Below, piece by piece: positions 10,734 to 19,695 of a DNA stretch of 53,241 nucleotides. Origin of the DNA: an uncultured Bacteroidota bacterium (GTDB lineage Bacteria; Bacteroidota; Bacteroidia; Flavobacteriales; UBA7312); the NCBI GenBank assembly GCA_902580855.1, contig CACHMF010000008.1:1-53241 (forward strand), given 5' to 3'. Positions within the stretch are counted from its first letter, which is position 1; every line of letters begins with the position of its first letter. The position numbers and the translations under genes are program-made. The notes under the pieces are model-generated. The model saw nothing but the letters and a program-made list of their open reading frames with translations, ran no database searches and was not told where the DNA came from.

Positions 10734-12775
10734 TTGTCTGTAATCTCAAACTCTGTTCTTCGGTTATTTGCTCTACCTTCCTTAGTATCATTTGAATCTA
10801 CAGGCTTACTTTCTCCATAACCAACAGCTAAAACCCGACTTTTATCTACTCCTCTTGAAGTTAAATACGCTCGCACAGCATCTGCTCTTCTTTGAGATAA
10901 ATTAAGGTTATACTCATCATTTCCTACATTATCTGTATGTCCAGATAATTCTATCTTTAATAAAGGTACATCTAGCATGAGTTGTATAAGTCTGTCAAGT
11001 TCAGGATAAGAGTCTATCTTCACTTCAGATTTCCCTGTTTCAAAAAACACATTTCTTAGAGCAATTTTGCTGCCAATATCAATATTTTTCAAGGCAATTT
11101 CTTTACTAACCATATTGTATGCAGAACCTACAGGAATGTTGAAGTTTTCTGAGTGAAAAAGATATCCTTCGGCTTCGACAGATATACCGTAATTTAAACC
11201 TGAAGGAAGGGAAAGTAAAAACTTACCTGTAGCACTGTTAGAACTTACGCTCGTGTATACTTCTCCAGTAGAATTGTCATAAATTTTAATCTTTGCTTGT
11301 ATTGGAGTCTGTAAAATTCCATCAAGAATTTTACCTTTAAATACAGTTAAACTATTCCGTTCTGAGATCTTTATAGTCTTAGGGACATAAGTATTTACAA
11401 CAGGTTCTGTAATACTAGCTATTAAATGATCTTCTGTAATCACAATTGGTTCTTTGGGAGAACCCCAAAATGTAGCTTTATAGATATCCATCCCTCCTTT
11501 TCCTCCTGCTCTGTTGGAAGAAAAATAAGCATACTTTCCATTTGCGGCAATAGAGAAATACAACTCGTCATAAGGAGTGTTGATAGGCGCCCCTAGGTTA
11601 AGTGGTTTTCCCCAAAGACCATGCTTATCTCTAAAAGAAACAAAAATATCGTAACCACCAATTGAAGAATGGCCTTGAGAAGAAAAATACATACTTTGCC
11701 CATCAGGAGCCATAAAAACAGATCCCTCATGAAAAGCCGAATTTACTTCATGTCCTGCGCTTTGTCCTTTTCCCCAATACTTCTCATCCTCATCTTTTTT
11801 GCCGCTAAAAATAATATCCTGATCACCTCCATGACCACCATCCGTCACATAGTAAACTTTGATGTCTTGCGGATCATAAGAGGCAAAAGTTTCGTTTGCA
11901 TCTGTATTTACTACTTTGGACATCTTTAATACTGGTTCTGACCAAGTATTTCCTTCTAATTTAGATTGATAGATGTCAGCTTGACCATTATTGAACTTAA
12001 ACAAAAGTATTCGTTGTCCATCATAAGCTAGGCTAGATGCTACATCATCTTCTTCGGTATTTAACTCTTCAATAGCTGTTATGTCTTTCCATTTTCTATT
12101 CTGCCGAGTAGAAATATAAATATCACTATTACCCAATCGGTTACTAGAAAATATAAGTTCACTTCTGTCGGCGGTAATACATGGTGATATTTCATCAAAT
12201 TCAGTATTCAACTCTTTCACATTATCTACCCACATTCGTCTTTTTATTGCAATATTTTCAACACCACTTTTGCATTCTTTTAAATGTTTTCTATTTAGTT
12301 TATTATATCTCTCTAATGTTTTATTATCTGCCTCAGAACCAAATTTTAAAAAGTATGTTTGGGCTGTCTCAAAATCTTGCTCTAATTGAAAAGATTTACC
12401 AAGCAAAAAATAAAGTATAGGTTCAGCATCTGAATTTAATTCTAAAGATTTAAGTAAATAGTCTTTTGCTAAATATGGCTCATTAGTGTATAAATAAGCA
12501 TGTCCAATTTTTCTATTTAATTCAGAGCTATTTGGATTAAATGTATGGGCAGGCAAGTAAAATTCTAATGCAGATTTAAATTCGTTTCCTGCATACTTCA
12601 TTAACAACACTTTTTCTTCTGCTATCTCTAATAAATCATTTCCTTTATCAATAGCTGTAACTGCTGCCTTAAACCCTTCTTTATCGTTTTTAAAGTTTCC
12701 TTTTTTGAAACTAATATCTTGTGCAAAGATATTCATCCAAAAACACAAGCATAGTATTGTAATTATAAGTTTCAT
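10730..12775 (-). CDS. OmpA family protein with TPR, PD40 and carboxypeptidase-regulatory-like domains (PorE-like architecture)
   Basis: PD40-type repeats (LIFSSNRLGNSDIYIS, YFSSNRAGGKGGMDIYKA), CRD-like GKILDGILQTPIQAKIKIYDNSTGEVY, C-terminal OmpA peptidoglycan-binding motif (IELSGHTDNVGNDEYNLNLSQRRADAVRAYL). Confidence 0.88.
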   Translation of the reverse strand: MKLIITILCLCFWMNIFAQDISFKKGNFKNDKEGFKAAVTAIDKGNDLLEIAEEKVLLMKYAGNEFKSALEFYLPAHTFNPNSSELNRKIGHAYLYTNEPYLAKDYLLKSLELNSDAEPILYFLLGKSFQLEQDFETAQTYFLKFGSEADNKTLERYNKLNRKHLKECKSGVENIAIKRRMWVDNVKELNTEFDEISPCITADRSELIFSSNRLGNSDIYISTRQNRKWKDITAIEELNTEEDDVASSLAYDGQRILLFKFNNGQADIYQSKLEGNTWSEPVLKMSKVVNTDANETFASYDPQDIKVYYVTDGGHGGDQDIIFSGKKDEDEKYWGKGQSAGHEVNSAFHEGSVFMAPDGQSMYFSSQGHSSIGGYDIFVSFRDKHGLWGKPLNLGAPINTPYDELYFSIAANGKYAYFSSNRAGGKGGMDIYKATFWGSPKEPIVITEDHLIASITEPVVNTYVPKTIKISERNSLTVFKGKILDGILQTPIQAKIKIYDNSTGEVYTSVSSNSATGKFLLSLPSGLNYGISVEAEGYLFHSENFNIPVGSAYNMVSKEIALKNIDIGSKIALRNVFFETGKSEVKIDSYPELDRLIQLMLDVPLLKIELSGHTDNVGNDEYNLNLSQRRADAVRAYLTSRGVDKSRVLAVGYGESKPVDSNDTKEGRANNRRTEFEITDN

Positions 12776-12776
12776 G

Positions 12777-13868
12777 TTATTCGCAGTTATTGATATAATA
12801 CGTTTTACCTTGTTGCAAGCCTAACTCTCCAGCTTTACTCCAATCATTACAAGCTCCTTCTTCATCTCTTAACATTTCTTTTGTTATACCTCTATTTAAT
12901 AAAATGGATGGATTTAATTTATCTAGCTCAAACGCTTTATTTAAATCAGCTAGAGCTGCTCCGTATTGTTCTCTGAGGTGATAAATAGCTGCTCTATTAC
13001 ACAACGCCAATATATAATTAGGATTTAAATCAAGTGCTTTATCAAAATCTATAAAGGCATCCTTATAGTTTTTATTTTCATAATACAAACTACCTCTATT
13101 ATTATAAGATACTGGGTTTGATAAATCTATACCAATGGCTTCATTAAAAGCTTGCTGGGCCTCTGCATACATTCCTTTTAATTTATAAACAGCACCTAAG
13201 TTGTTATACATAAAAGACTTAGGGTTCAATTCAATTGCAGAAATGTAGTCTTTTTCTGCTTTATCAAAATCTTCTATTAACCTGTAACAACTTCCTCTAT
13301 CATGCAATGCATATGCATTCTTATCATCTAAAGCTAAACATTTAGTAAAGGCAGTAATTGCAGATCTAAAATCTTTTTGAAGGTAATGTAAAACACCTAA
13401 TTCATAAGCTGATTTTGCGTGACTTGGAAACAACTCTAAAATCTGAGTAAACAATTCTTCAGATTGTTTAATATGATTATTTTCCTTGGCATAAACAGCT
13501 TGCTCAAAAAGAGCATCACTTCTAGTAGAGTCTAAATCATAAACAATCTTGAAATCTGCTATTGACAGCTCGTAATTATTTAATTTTTGTTGACAAACTG
13601 CTCTATTAAAATATGCATCTATATAGTTGGTATCTATAATCAAAACTTGATTTAAACACTTAATAGCATTGATGTAATCTTCATTATTCATGAAGTCGGT
13701 TGCAGCATTAAAATTTTCTTCAAGGAATTGCTGTTGTTCAGTTGCCAAGTTGATAGCAGCTATTGAATCTCGAAATTGATTTTCTGAGTTAATAAGTAAG
13801 GAATCAACATCTGATTGAGCCCAAGAAAATAAAGGGAAAATCAGAAATAAATAGGTGTAAAAACGCAT
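12777..13868 (-). CDS. TPR-repeat protein with signal peptide
   Basis: Tandem TPRs (AIKCLNQVLIIDTNYIDAYFNRAVCQQKLNNYELSIADF...); directly upstream of the OmpA gene. Confidence 0.82.
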   Translation of the reverse strand: MRFYTYLFLIFPLFSWAQSDVDSLLINSENQFRDSIAAINLATEQQQFLEENFNAATDFMNNEDYINAIKCLNQVLIIDTNYIDAYFNRAVCQQKLNNYELSIADFKIVYDLDSTRSDALFEQAVYAKENNHIKQSEELFTQILELFPSHAKSAYELGVLHYLQKDFRSAITAFTKCLALDDKNAYALHDRGSCYRLIEDFDKAEKDYISAIELNPKSFMYNNLGAVYKLKGMYAEAQQAFNEAIGIDLSNPVSYNNRGSLYYENKNYKDAFIDFDKALDLNPNYILALCNRAAIYHLREQYGAALADLNKAFELDKLNPSILLNRGITKEMLRDEEGACNDWSKAGELGLQQGKTYYINNCE

Positions 13869-13945
13869 TATAAAAGATTTGTCATAAAATTAGGACAGTA
13901 ATATCTTAGAATCAAATAATTATAATGAATAGTATTAACATTTTT

Positions 13946-14161
13946 TCAACTATCCCAAGCAGCGGAGTGAACTTGTATTTTAGTGTCTTTTTCGGAAATA
14001 ATTTTGATTGACTTGTAATTGCAAACTTCTTTTTCGTTTATTTCTCTATGTTTACCATCACAAAAAGGCATTACAGCGCTTGCACCACAAGTGCAAATAC
14101 TGTATCGTTTTCCCTTGATTATAGTAATTTCTTTAGAGCTCTCTGGAAATTCAATAGACAT
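13946..14161 (-). CDS. CDGSH iron-sulfur domain protein
   Basis: YSICTCGASAVMPFCDGKH matches the CDGSH [2Fe-2S] motif. Confidence 0.85.
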   Translation of the reverse strand: MSIEFPESSKEITIIKGKRYSICTCGASAVMPFCDGKHREINEKEVCNYKSIKIISEKDTKIQVHSAAWDS

Positions 14162-14547
14162 TATTTCACGATTTTCATTTGTTTATCTCCTATTTTCAAA
14201 ACATGTATCCATTTTGGAAGAAATAGCATGTCGATTTAAAGCAAAGAAAAGTTTATACAATAATGTAACAACTTTTCTATCAAGGTATTAAAGCGTACAC
14301 ATTTCTTTATAAAGAATCAGTAAATATATAATGAAATTATATAAGATGTGTAATTATAATGTACATATCTTACTCACTCCAAAAAAAGAATCAGAATGAT
14401 AATTTTCTTTATTCTAATAATGAGTTGCTCTATCCTAATCATCAATTTAGGTTTATATGACTTTTTTGTTGCCATAATTTTATTACAACACATTTCTTCT
14501 AGAAAGTTGAATAAACAAACTAATGTAAAAATGCTATTTTTGTTGAG

Positions 14548-15927
14548 ATGAAAAAATACATTTACTTATGTCTACTCAGCTTTTTACTTGCTGCATGTAA
14601 TTCACCTAAATCTCTTTATAAAAAAGGTATTAAACTTCAAGAACAAAACCTACATGAACAAGCATGTCTTTACTTTACTCAATCACTAGACAAAAAACCC
14701 GAATTTACAGAAGCTAACCAAGCCTTGAAAATCTCAGGACAAAGAGTTGTTAATAATTACCTGGATGAATTTTTTAAATCCAAAAACTTTCAAAAAGTTA
14801 AAGAAGCTGTGTATCTGTATCGTTCAGCTTTACTTTTTCAAAAAAAAGTTGAAAAATATAAGATACTAATAGAAATTCCCGCACATTACACAAAAGACTA
14901 CAATATTCTGATAGATAGCTATTTAGAAAATATTTACACTAAGGCACTTAATTTATTGTCAGAAGAAAAATTTAATGAAGCAGAAGAATTATTTAAAGAA
15001 GTTTCCTTACTCAAACCTTCTTATAGAGATGTAGATGATTTACAAAATGTAGCCACTTTTGAACCTATATATCGATCTGCAGTTTCTTTTTTAGAGATCG
15101 AAAAATTTAGAGCTGCTTATTATGAATTTAATAAAATACCTGACTCATATAAAGATACAAAAGCTTTACAAAAAATTGCACTTGAAGCCGGCCTATTAAC
15201 CATTGGTTTAATGAGTTTTGAAAACGCAACCAATCAAAAAGGAGGTGAAGCAAGTGTTTCAGCACATATTTCAGATAAAATGATAAAGCTGAACAACCCT
15301 TTTATTAAGTTAGTAGATAGGATTCACACACAGACACTTATTAACGAACAAATAATGGGCTTAAGTGGGCAAACAACAGATAACACTGCTGTAAATGCAG
15401 GTGAACTAATTGGAGTTAAAGCAATTTTAACAGGTAAGCTTATCAGTTTTTCAAAAACAAAAAAACCTATTAAAAAAGAAGTGAAGAAAGCTTGGATCGA
15501 ACGTAAAGTTAAAAAATATAATCCTGACACTGAAAAACATTATTTCGAAAACGAATATGAAAAAATCACTTATAATGAGTTTTACGGTAGTAATGAAGTA
15601 AACATTTCGTTTCAATACCAGCTTATTTCTACAGAAAGTGGAGAGATTTTATTAACTGACATCATTAATCTATATAAAAAAGATGAGGTGTATTTTGCTA
15701 CTTCAAATTATAACTACAGAAATATTGTTCCAGGATATTGGAGGTGGCCAAATAAAAAAGATTCCTCAGATAAGATCAACAAGTCTATTTTAGAAAAAAA
15801 TGCCCTTAAGAAACTGTTCAGAAACAATCAAAACTTAAAACCTGTTACTCAAATAGCTGATGAGATTTACAACGACATTGCTAAGAGAATAACACAGGAC
15901 ATTAACACATATAATCCAGAAAAATAA
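14548..15927 (+). CDS. lipoprotein with TPR-like N-terminus and CsgG/LpoB-like C-terminal domain
   Basis: Lipobox LLAAC; IGLMSFENATN...LVDRIHTQTLINEQIMGLSGQTTDNTAVNAGELIGVKAILTGKLISF resembles CsgG/LpoB/TolB-N type domains. Confidence 0.65.
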   Translation: MKKYIYLCLLSFLLAACNSPKSLYKKGIKLQEQNLHEQACLYFTQSLDKKPEFTEANQALKISGQRVVNNYLDEFFKSKNFQKVKEAVYLYRSALLFQKKVEKYKILIEIPAHYTKDYNILIDSYLENIYTKALNLLSEEKFNEAEELFKEVSLLKPSYRDVDDLQNVATFEPIYRSAVSFLEIEKFRAAYYEFNKIPDSYKDTKALQKIALEAGLLTIGLMSFENATNQKGGEASVSAHISDKMIKLNNPFIKLVDRIHTQTLINEQIMGLSGQTTDNTAVNAGELIGVKAILTGKLISFSKTKKPIKKEVKKAWIERKVKKYNPDTEKHYFENEYEKITYNEFYGSNEVNISFQYQLISTESGEILLTDIINLYKKDEVYFATSNYNYRNIVPGYWRWPNKKDSSDKINKSILEKNALKKLFRNNQNLKPVTQIADEIYNDIAKRITQDINTYNPEK

Positions 15928-17285
15928 TGCGCATAATATTCTGCTACTCACTTTTATTAATCCTCTTTGCTTGTGGATCTACAAAGCAAATTAATGACAT
16001 AGAAGACATTACTCCCGACTGGGTGAAAAACTACCCTGTTAGTGAAAATTACTATACGGGAATTGGAATTGCTAACAAAAGTAAAAATCCAGTAAATTAT
16101 ATTCAAGTAGCTCAACAAAATGCATTACAAAATTTAGCTTCTCAAATTAAAGTTAATATAGCTACACAATCTGTTTTTGTACAAATGGAAAGAGAGTATG
16201 GTTTTGAAGAAGAATTTAAATCCGATATAAAAATTAAAGCAGAAGAACACCTACAAGGATATGAATTAAAAGGAACACATCAAGCAGGTGATGAATACTG
16301 GGTATATTACAGCTTAAGCAAAAGAAAATACACTGAAGTTAGACAAGCTAGAATGGAAGAAGCTATGGAACAAGCCAAAACACTACTCTCCTTCACTACG
16401 CATCAGCATTCACCAAAAGAACGGTATGTACATTTTGTAAAAGCATTAGAAGTATTAAAACCATTTTTGAGTGAGCCTTTAGCTTGCCAAATAGATGGTA
16501 GAAATGTTTTTCTGGGTAGCGAAATAATTGCTCAATTTAGGTCCTTTATGGACAACTTCAGAATTCTTTCATTAAACAAAAAGGTAAAAGTAATGCTAGG
16601 TGATAAGCTAGGAGAATTAAAGTTCGCTGTAGAATTCAACAAAACAAGAGTTGAAAATATACCGCTTATTTTTGCTTCTGATTTACTAGATGTAAAACCA
16701 TTTAGCAACTCAACAGACGAAAACGGATTATTTATAGCTATTGTTCCAAAAATATCTAGTACCGAGAATGTTCAGAAAATGCAAGTAGGCCTAAACATTG
16801 AAGATTGGCTAAAAGAGGCTACTACAGATAATTTTACACAAAAGTTAGCAAGAGGAGTTAAATCACACCAAATAACAATGCCAATATATGTATACACTCC
16901 TTTAGTTTATGTTCAATCAAAAGAAAAGTATTTTGGCACACTTTATAGAAGTCAAGATTTAAAATTTGCCGCTGAAACCGCCCTGAATAAACTTGGCTTT
17001 TCTCCTACTGGAAGAAAAGATGAAGCTGAGTTATTTATGCAGATAGAAGCCAATACTGAAAAAGGAAGAACGCAAACAGGCCAAAAAATGTTTACTGCAT
17101 TTTTAAACATGAGTATTCAGGTGAAAGACAAGAATCAGATGATTGTTTTTAGTGAACAATTAAACAAATTAAAAGGAATTCAACTGAGTTTTGAACAAGC
17201 TAACACCTCTGCTTATGAAAAAGCACAAGAAGAACTAAACAAAAGTATTATCCCAAATTTTGTTAATAGTTTCATACAAAAATAA
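15927..17285 (+). CDS. LPP20-family-like lipoprotein
   Basis: Lipobox ILFAC; DWVKNYPVSENYYTGIGIANKSKNPVNYIQVAQQNALQNLASQIKVNIATQS is LPP20-like; start overlaps the preceding stop (TAATG). Confidence 0.65.
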   Translation: MRIIFCYSLLLILFACGSTKQINDIEDITPDWVKNYPVSENYYTGIGIANKSKNPVNYIQVAQQNALQNLASQIKVNIATQSVFVQMEREYGFEEEFKSDIKIKAEEHLQGYELKGTHQAGDEYWVYYSLSKRKYTEVRQARMEEAMEQAKTLLSFTTHQHSPKERYVHFVKALEVLKPFLSEPLACQIDGRNVFLGSEIIAQFRSFMDNFRILSLNKKVKVMLGDKLGELKFAVEFNKTRVENIPLIFASDLLDVKPFSNSTDENGLFIAIVPKISSTENVQKMQVGLNIEDWLKEATTDNFTQKLARGVKSHQITMPIYVYTPLVYVQSKEKYFGTLYRSQDLKFAAETALNKLGFSPTGRKDEAELFMQIEANTEKGRTQTGQKMFTAFLNMSIQVKDKNQMIVFSEQLNKLKGIQLSFEQANTSAYEKAQEELNKSIIPNFVNSFIQK

Positions 17286-17312
17286 AAAAGCCCGTTTGCA
17301 CGGGCTTTTTAA
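17285..17312. terminator. bidirectional Rho-independent terminator
   Basis: AAAAAGCCCGT-TTGC-ACGGGCTTTTT between convergent genes. Confidence 0.88.
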
Positions 17313-17329
17313 AATTAAATTAGCAAATA

Positions 17330-17905
17330 TTATTGATTAGCTATTTGTTCCATAGCTTCTTCAAATGTTTTCTTGAACTGTTCGTAGTTGTACTGGGCTT
17401 TAACTTTTTCATCTTTCGATAAACGCTCATGATACTTAGCAACTAATTTGTCAGCAGAAAGCTCAATAGCCATATAGCATTTGTATTTTCCTTCAGATGT
17501 TTGGGTAAATTTTTCACAAATTTTAATCGCTCCTCTTAATTCCTCATTAACTATGGTACGTGCCATTTCGTTAAAAGATTCTGTAACTTCTTCTTTGTTG
17601 TTAAATTCGGTCGAGCTCACATAATTATCACCTACAATTTGCATGGTCGATTTCATGGTTTTTGCCAATTCCGATTGAGCGTTAGAACGCGCTTTCTTTT
17701 TTGAAGTCATTTGATCTAAGCTCTCGCCAATAGCGCTGGCTCTAAAAGTCTTTTTATCAGAAAAGAAATCTTTTCCAGAGCAATACTGCTCTAGCAACAC
17801 CTCTCCTTGTTGTTTAGGTGAAACACCTACTTCTTCTTTGCTTTTACAGCCTACCACTAAAAGTGTAGAAAGAGCAAACAAAGTCATAATTTTAAATATT
17901 CTCAT
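17330..17905 (-). CDS. small LPP20-like lipoprotein
   Basis: Lipobox LLVVGC; ASAIGESLDQMTSKKKARSNAQSELAKTMKSTMQIVGDNYVSS and KCYMAIEL resemble the LPP20 core. Confidence 0.6.
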   Translation of the reverse strand: MRIFKIMTLFALSTLLVVGCKSKEEVGVSPKQQGEVLLEQYCSGKDFFSDKKTFRASAIGESLDQMTSKKKARSNAQSELAKTMKSTMQIVGDNYVSSTEFNNKEEVTESFNEMARTIVNEELRGAIKICEKFTQTSEGKYKCYMAIELSADKLVAKYHERLSKDEKVKAQYNYEQFKKTFEEAMEQIANQ

Positions 17906-18028
17906 AGGATTGATTTGTTTTAATTATGGTATAAAATTAAAATTATTTTAACTTGTAACAAAACATAAGAAGTGTTGGGTTTAAAAAAACTTACCAAAAC
18001 TGTATATTGAAGAAGTTAAATCCAAAAT

Positions 18029-18331
18029 TTAACAGCTATTATTACTGTCTAAACAATATCTTTTTTTAGCAATCCATTGATAAACCATATCTCTAACACT
18101 TTTAGGAATTATTCGTAAAACTGTTAAAAATTTGTAAGGATAAGGCAACCATTTAACGATGAATAAAACTGCATCAGAAGAATATAAAACTTTTTCTGTT
18201 AACCGAACCTCAATGCTATCGTTAGTTTTTTGTAATGGCAGAAATTCGAAAACAGTGGATTTTTGCTTAATAAACTTAATACATAAACAGCAAAAAGAAC
18301 AATTTGAATCGTATAATACTTTAGGCTTCAC
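18029..18331 (-). CDS. DUF393 / DCC1-like thiol-disulfide oxidoreductase family protein
   Basis: VLYDSNCSFCCLCIKFI...FEFLPLQ...DAVLFIVKWLPYPYKFLTVLRIIPKSVRDMVYQWIAKKR. Confidence 0.8.
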   Translation of the reverse strand: MKPKVLYDSNCSFCCLCIKFIKQKSTVFEFLPLQKTNDSIEVRLTEKVLYSSDAVLFIVKWLPYPYKFLTVLRIIPKSVRDMVYQWIAKKRYCLDSNNSC

Positions 18332-18340
18332 TGATAAATT

Positions 18341-18373
18341 AAAAAAGCCCCGCTATTCAGTTCGGCTTTTTAT
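18341..18373 (-). terminator. Rho-independent terminator downstream of the FKBP gene
   Basis: AAAAAGCC...GGCTTTTT hairpin with flanking A/T runs, just past the stop of the minus-strand FKBP gene. Confidence 0.65.
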
Positions 18374-18389
18374 TAAAATATAATTTAGA

Positions 18390-19049
18390 TTATTTAATGG
18401 AAATTAACTCAACTTCAAAAACAAGAGTTGAATTTGGTCCAATCATTTGTCCAGCGCCGCGCTCACCATATGCAAGGTCAGATGGAATAAATAATTTATA
18501 TTTCGCACCTGGCTTCATTAATTGTAAAGCTTCTACCCATCCAGGAATCACTCCATTTACTGGAAAAGTAGCTGGCTGGCCTCGCTCTACAGAGCTATCA
18601 AATACGGTACCATCAATTAAAGTACCGTGATAGTGTACCGTTACTTCATCAGTTACTTTTGGAGAATCACCCTCTCCTTTTACCAGTACTTCATACTGTA
18701 ATCCACTAGATGTAGTTATGATTTCTTCACGCTTCGCATTCTCAGCTAAAAAGGTTTTTCCTGCTTCAGAATTAGCTTCCAAAGATTTGTTTGCTAGCTT
18801 CTGAAAATACTCTTGCAAAATAACATTTGCTTCCTCCTCAGAGATAACCAACTCATTACCTTCAAATACATCTGCAAATGCTTGTCCAATAGCTTTTGGA
18901 TCTACACTTTCTAATCCTTGTGCTTTTACGCTATTTGCAACGCTTACACCTAAACTGTAACTTACTTTTTCCATTTCTGTTTTTAAATTTTGTGCACTTA
19001 ATGTTAAAACACCTACCATTAAAGATAGGCTAAATATTACTTTTTTCAT
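18390..19049 (-). CDS. FKBP-type peptidyl-prolyl cis-trans isomerase (Mip/FkpA-like)
   Basis: VTVHYHGTLIDGTVFDSSVERGQPATFPVNGVIPGWVEALQLMKPGAKYKLFIPSDLAYGERG; start moved from 19091 to the internal ATG that begins the signal peptide (MKKVIFSLSLMVGVLTLSAQ). Confidence 0.92.
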   Translation of the reverse strand: MKKVIFSLSLMVGVLTLSAQNLKTEMEKVSYSLGVSVANSVKAQGLESVDPKAIGQAFADVFEGNELVISEEEANVILQEYFQKLANKSLEANSEAGKTFLAENAKREEIITTSSGLQYEVLVKGEGDSPKVTDEVTVHYHGTLIDGTVFDSSVERGQPATFPVNGVIPGWVEALQLMKPGAKYKLFIPSDLAYGERGAGQMIGPNSTLVFEVELISIK

Positions 19050-19069
19050 ATTCAAATAATTTGAGTTCG

Positions 19070-19077
19070 CAAATATA
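19070..19077 (-). promoter_or_regulatory. candidate -7 element TATATTTG (minus strand) for the FKBP gene
   Basis: CAAATATA on + strand, 20 nt upstream of the ATG at 19049. Confidence 0.4.
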
Positions 19078-19146
19078 ACCGAATTATACACAAAGATTAA
19101 CGAAAATAATATGTGTTTTGTATCTTCGCAACTTTCCCTTTTTTCA

Positions 19147-19695
19147 ATGAATATTCAGCAAACATCTATACAGGACTTACTCATCATTAAACCACGCATA
19201 TTTTCAGATGATAGAGGTTATTTTTATGAATCTTATAATAAGGAAACATTCTTAAAACTAGGGTTAGATCTAAACTTTGTACAAGATAACCAATCTTTAT
19301 CTCAGAAAGATGTGTTGCGCGGACTACACTTTCAGAATCCTCCATTTGCACAAGGAAAATTAGTGCGTGTTATACAAGGAAGTGTATTAGATGTAGCTGT
19401 GGATATCCGTAGCAACTCTCCAACCTATGGACAACACGAAAAAGTATTTCTTAGCGGAGAAAATAAAACAATGTTTTGGATACCTCCTGGCTTTGCGCAT
19501 GGATTTCTTACATTAGAAGATAACACTATTTTCAACTACAAATGCACAGCCGGATACTCTAAGGAATCAGAGAGTGTTCTGATGTGGAACGACCCTACAC
19601 TTAACATAGATTGGGGTGTAGACAATCCTTTGGTATCGGAAAAAGACCAAGAGGCAGAACTATTTGAAAACTTTCAAAGTCAGTTCACCTCATGA
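19147..19695 (+). CDS. rfbC: dTDP-4-dehydrorhamnose 3,5-epimerase
   Basis: DDRGYFYESYN, FVQDNQSLSQKDVLRGLHFQNPPFAQGKLVRV, FWIPPGFAHGFLTL; start MNIQQTSIQDLLIIKP preferred over 19111. Confidence 0.93.
   Translation: MNIQQTSIQDLLIIKPRIFSDDRGYFYESYNKETFLKLGLDLNFVQDNQSLSQKDVLRGLHFQNPPFAQGKLVRVIQGSVLDVAVDIRSNSPTYGQHEKVFLSGENKTMFWIPPGFAHGFLTLEDNTIFNYKCTAGYSKESESVLMWNDPTLNIDWGVDNPLVSEKDQEAELFENFQSQFTS

Noticed and set aside
14019-14291. Plus-strand ORFs overlapping the CDGSH gene
   Set aside because: The minus-strand CDGSH motif is unambiguous; the plus-strand translations have no recognisable features.
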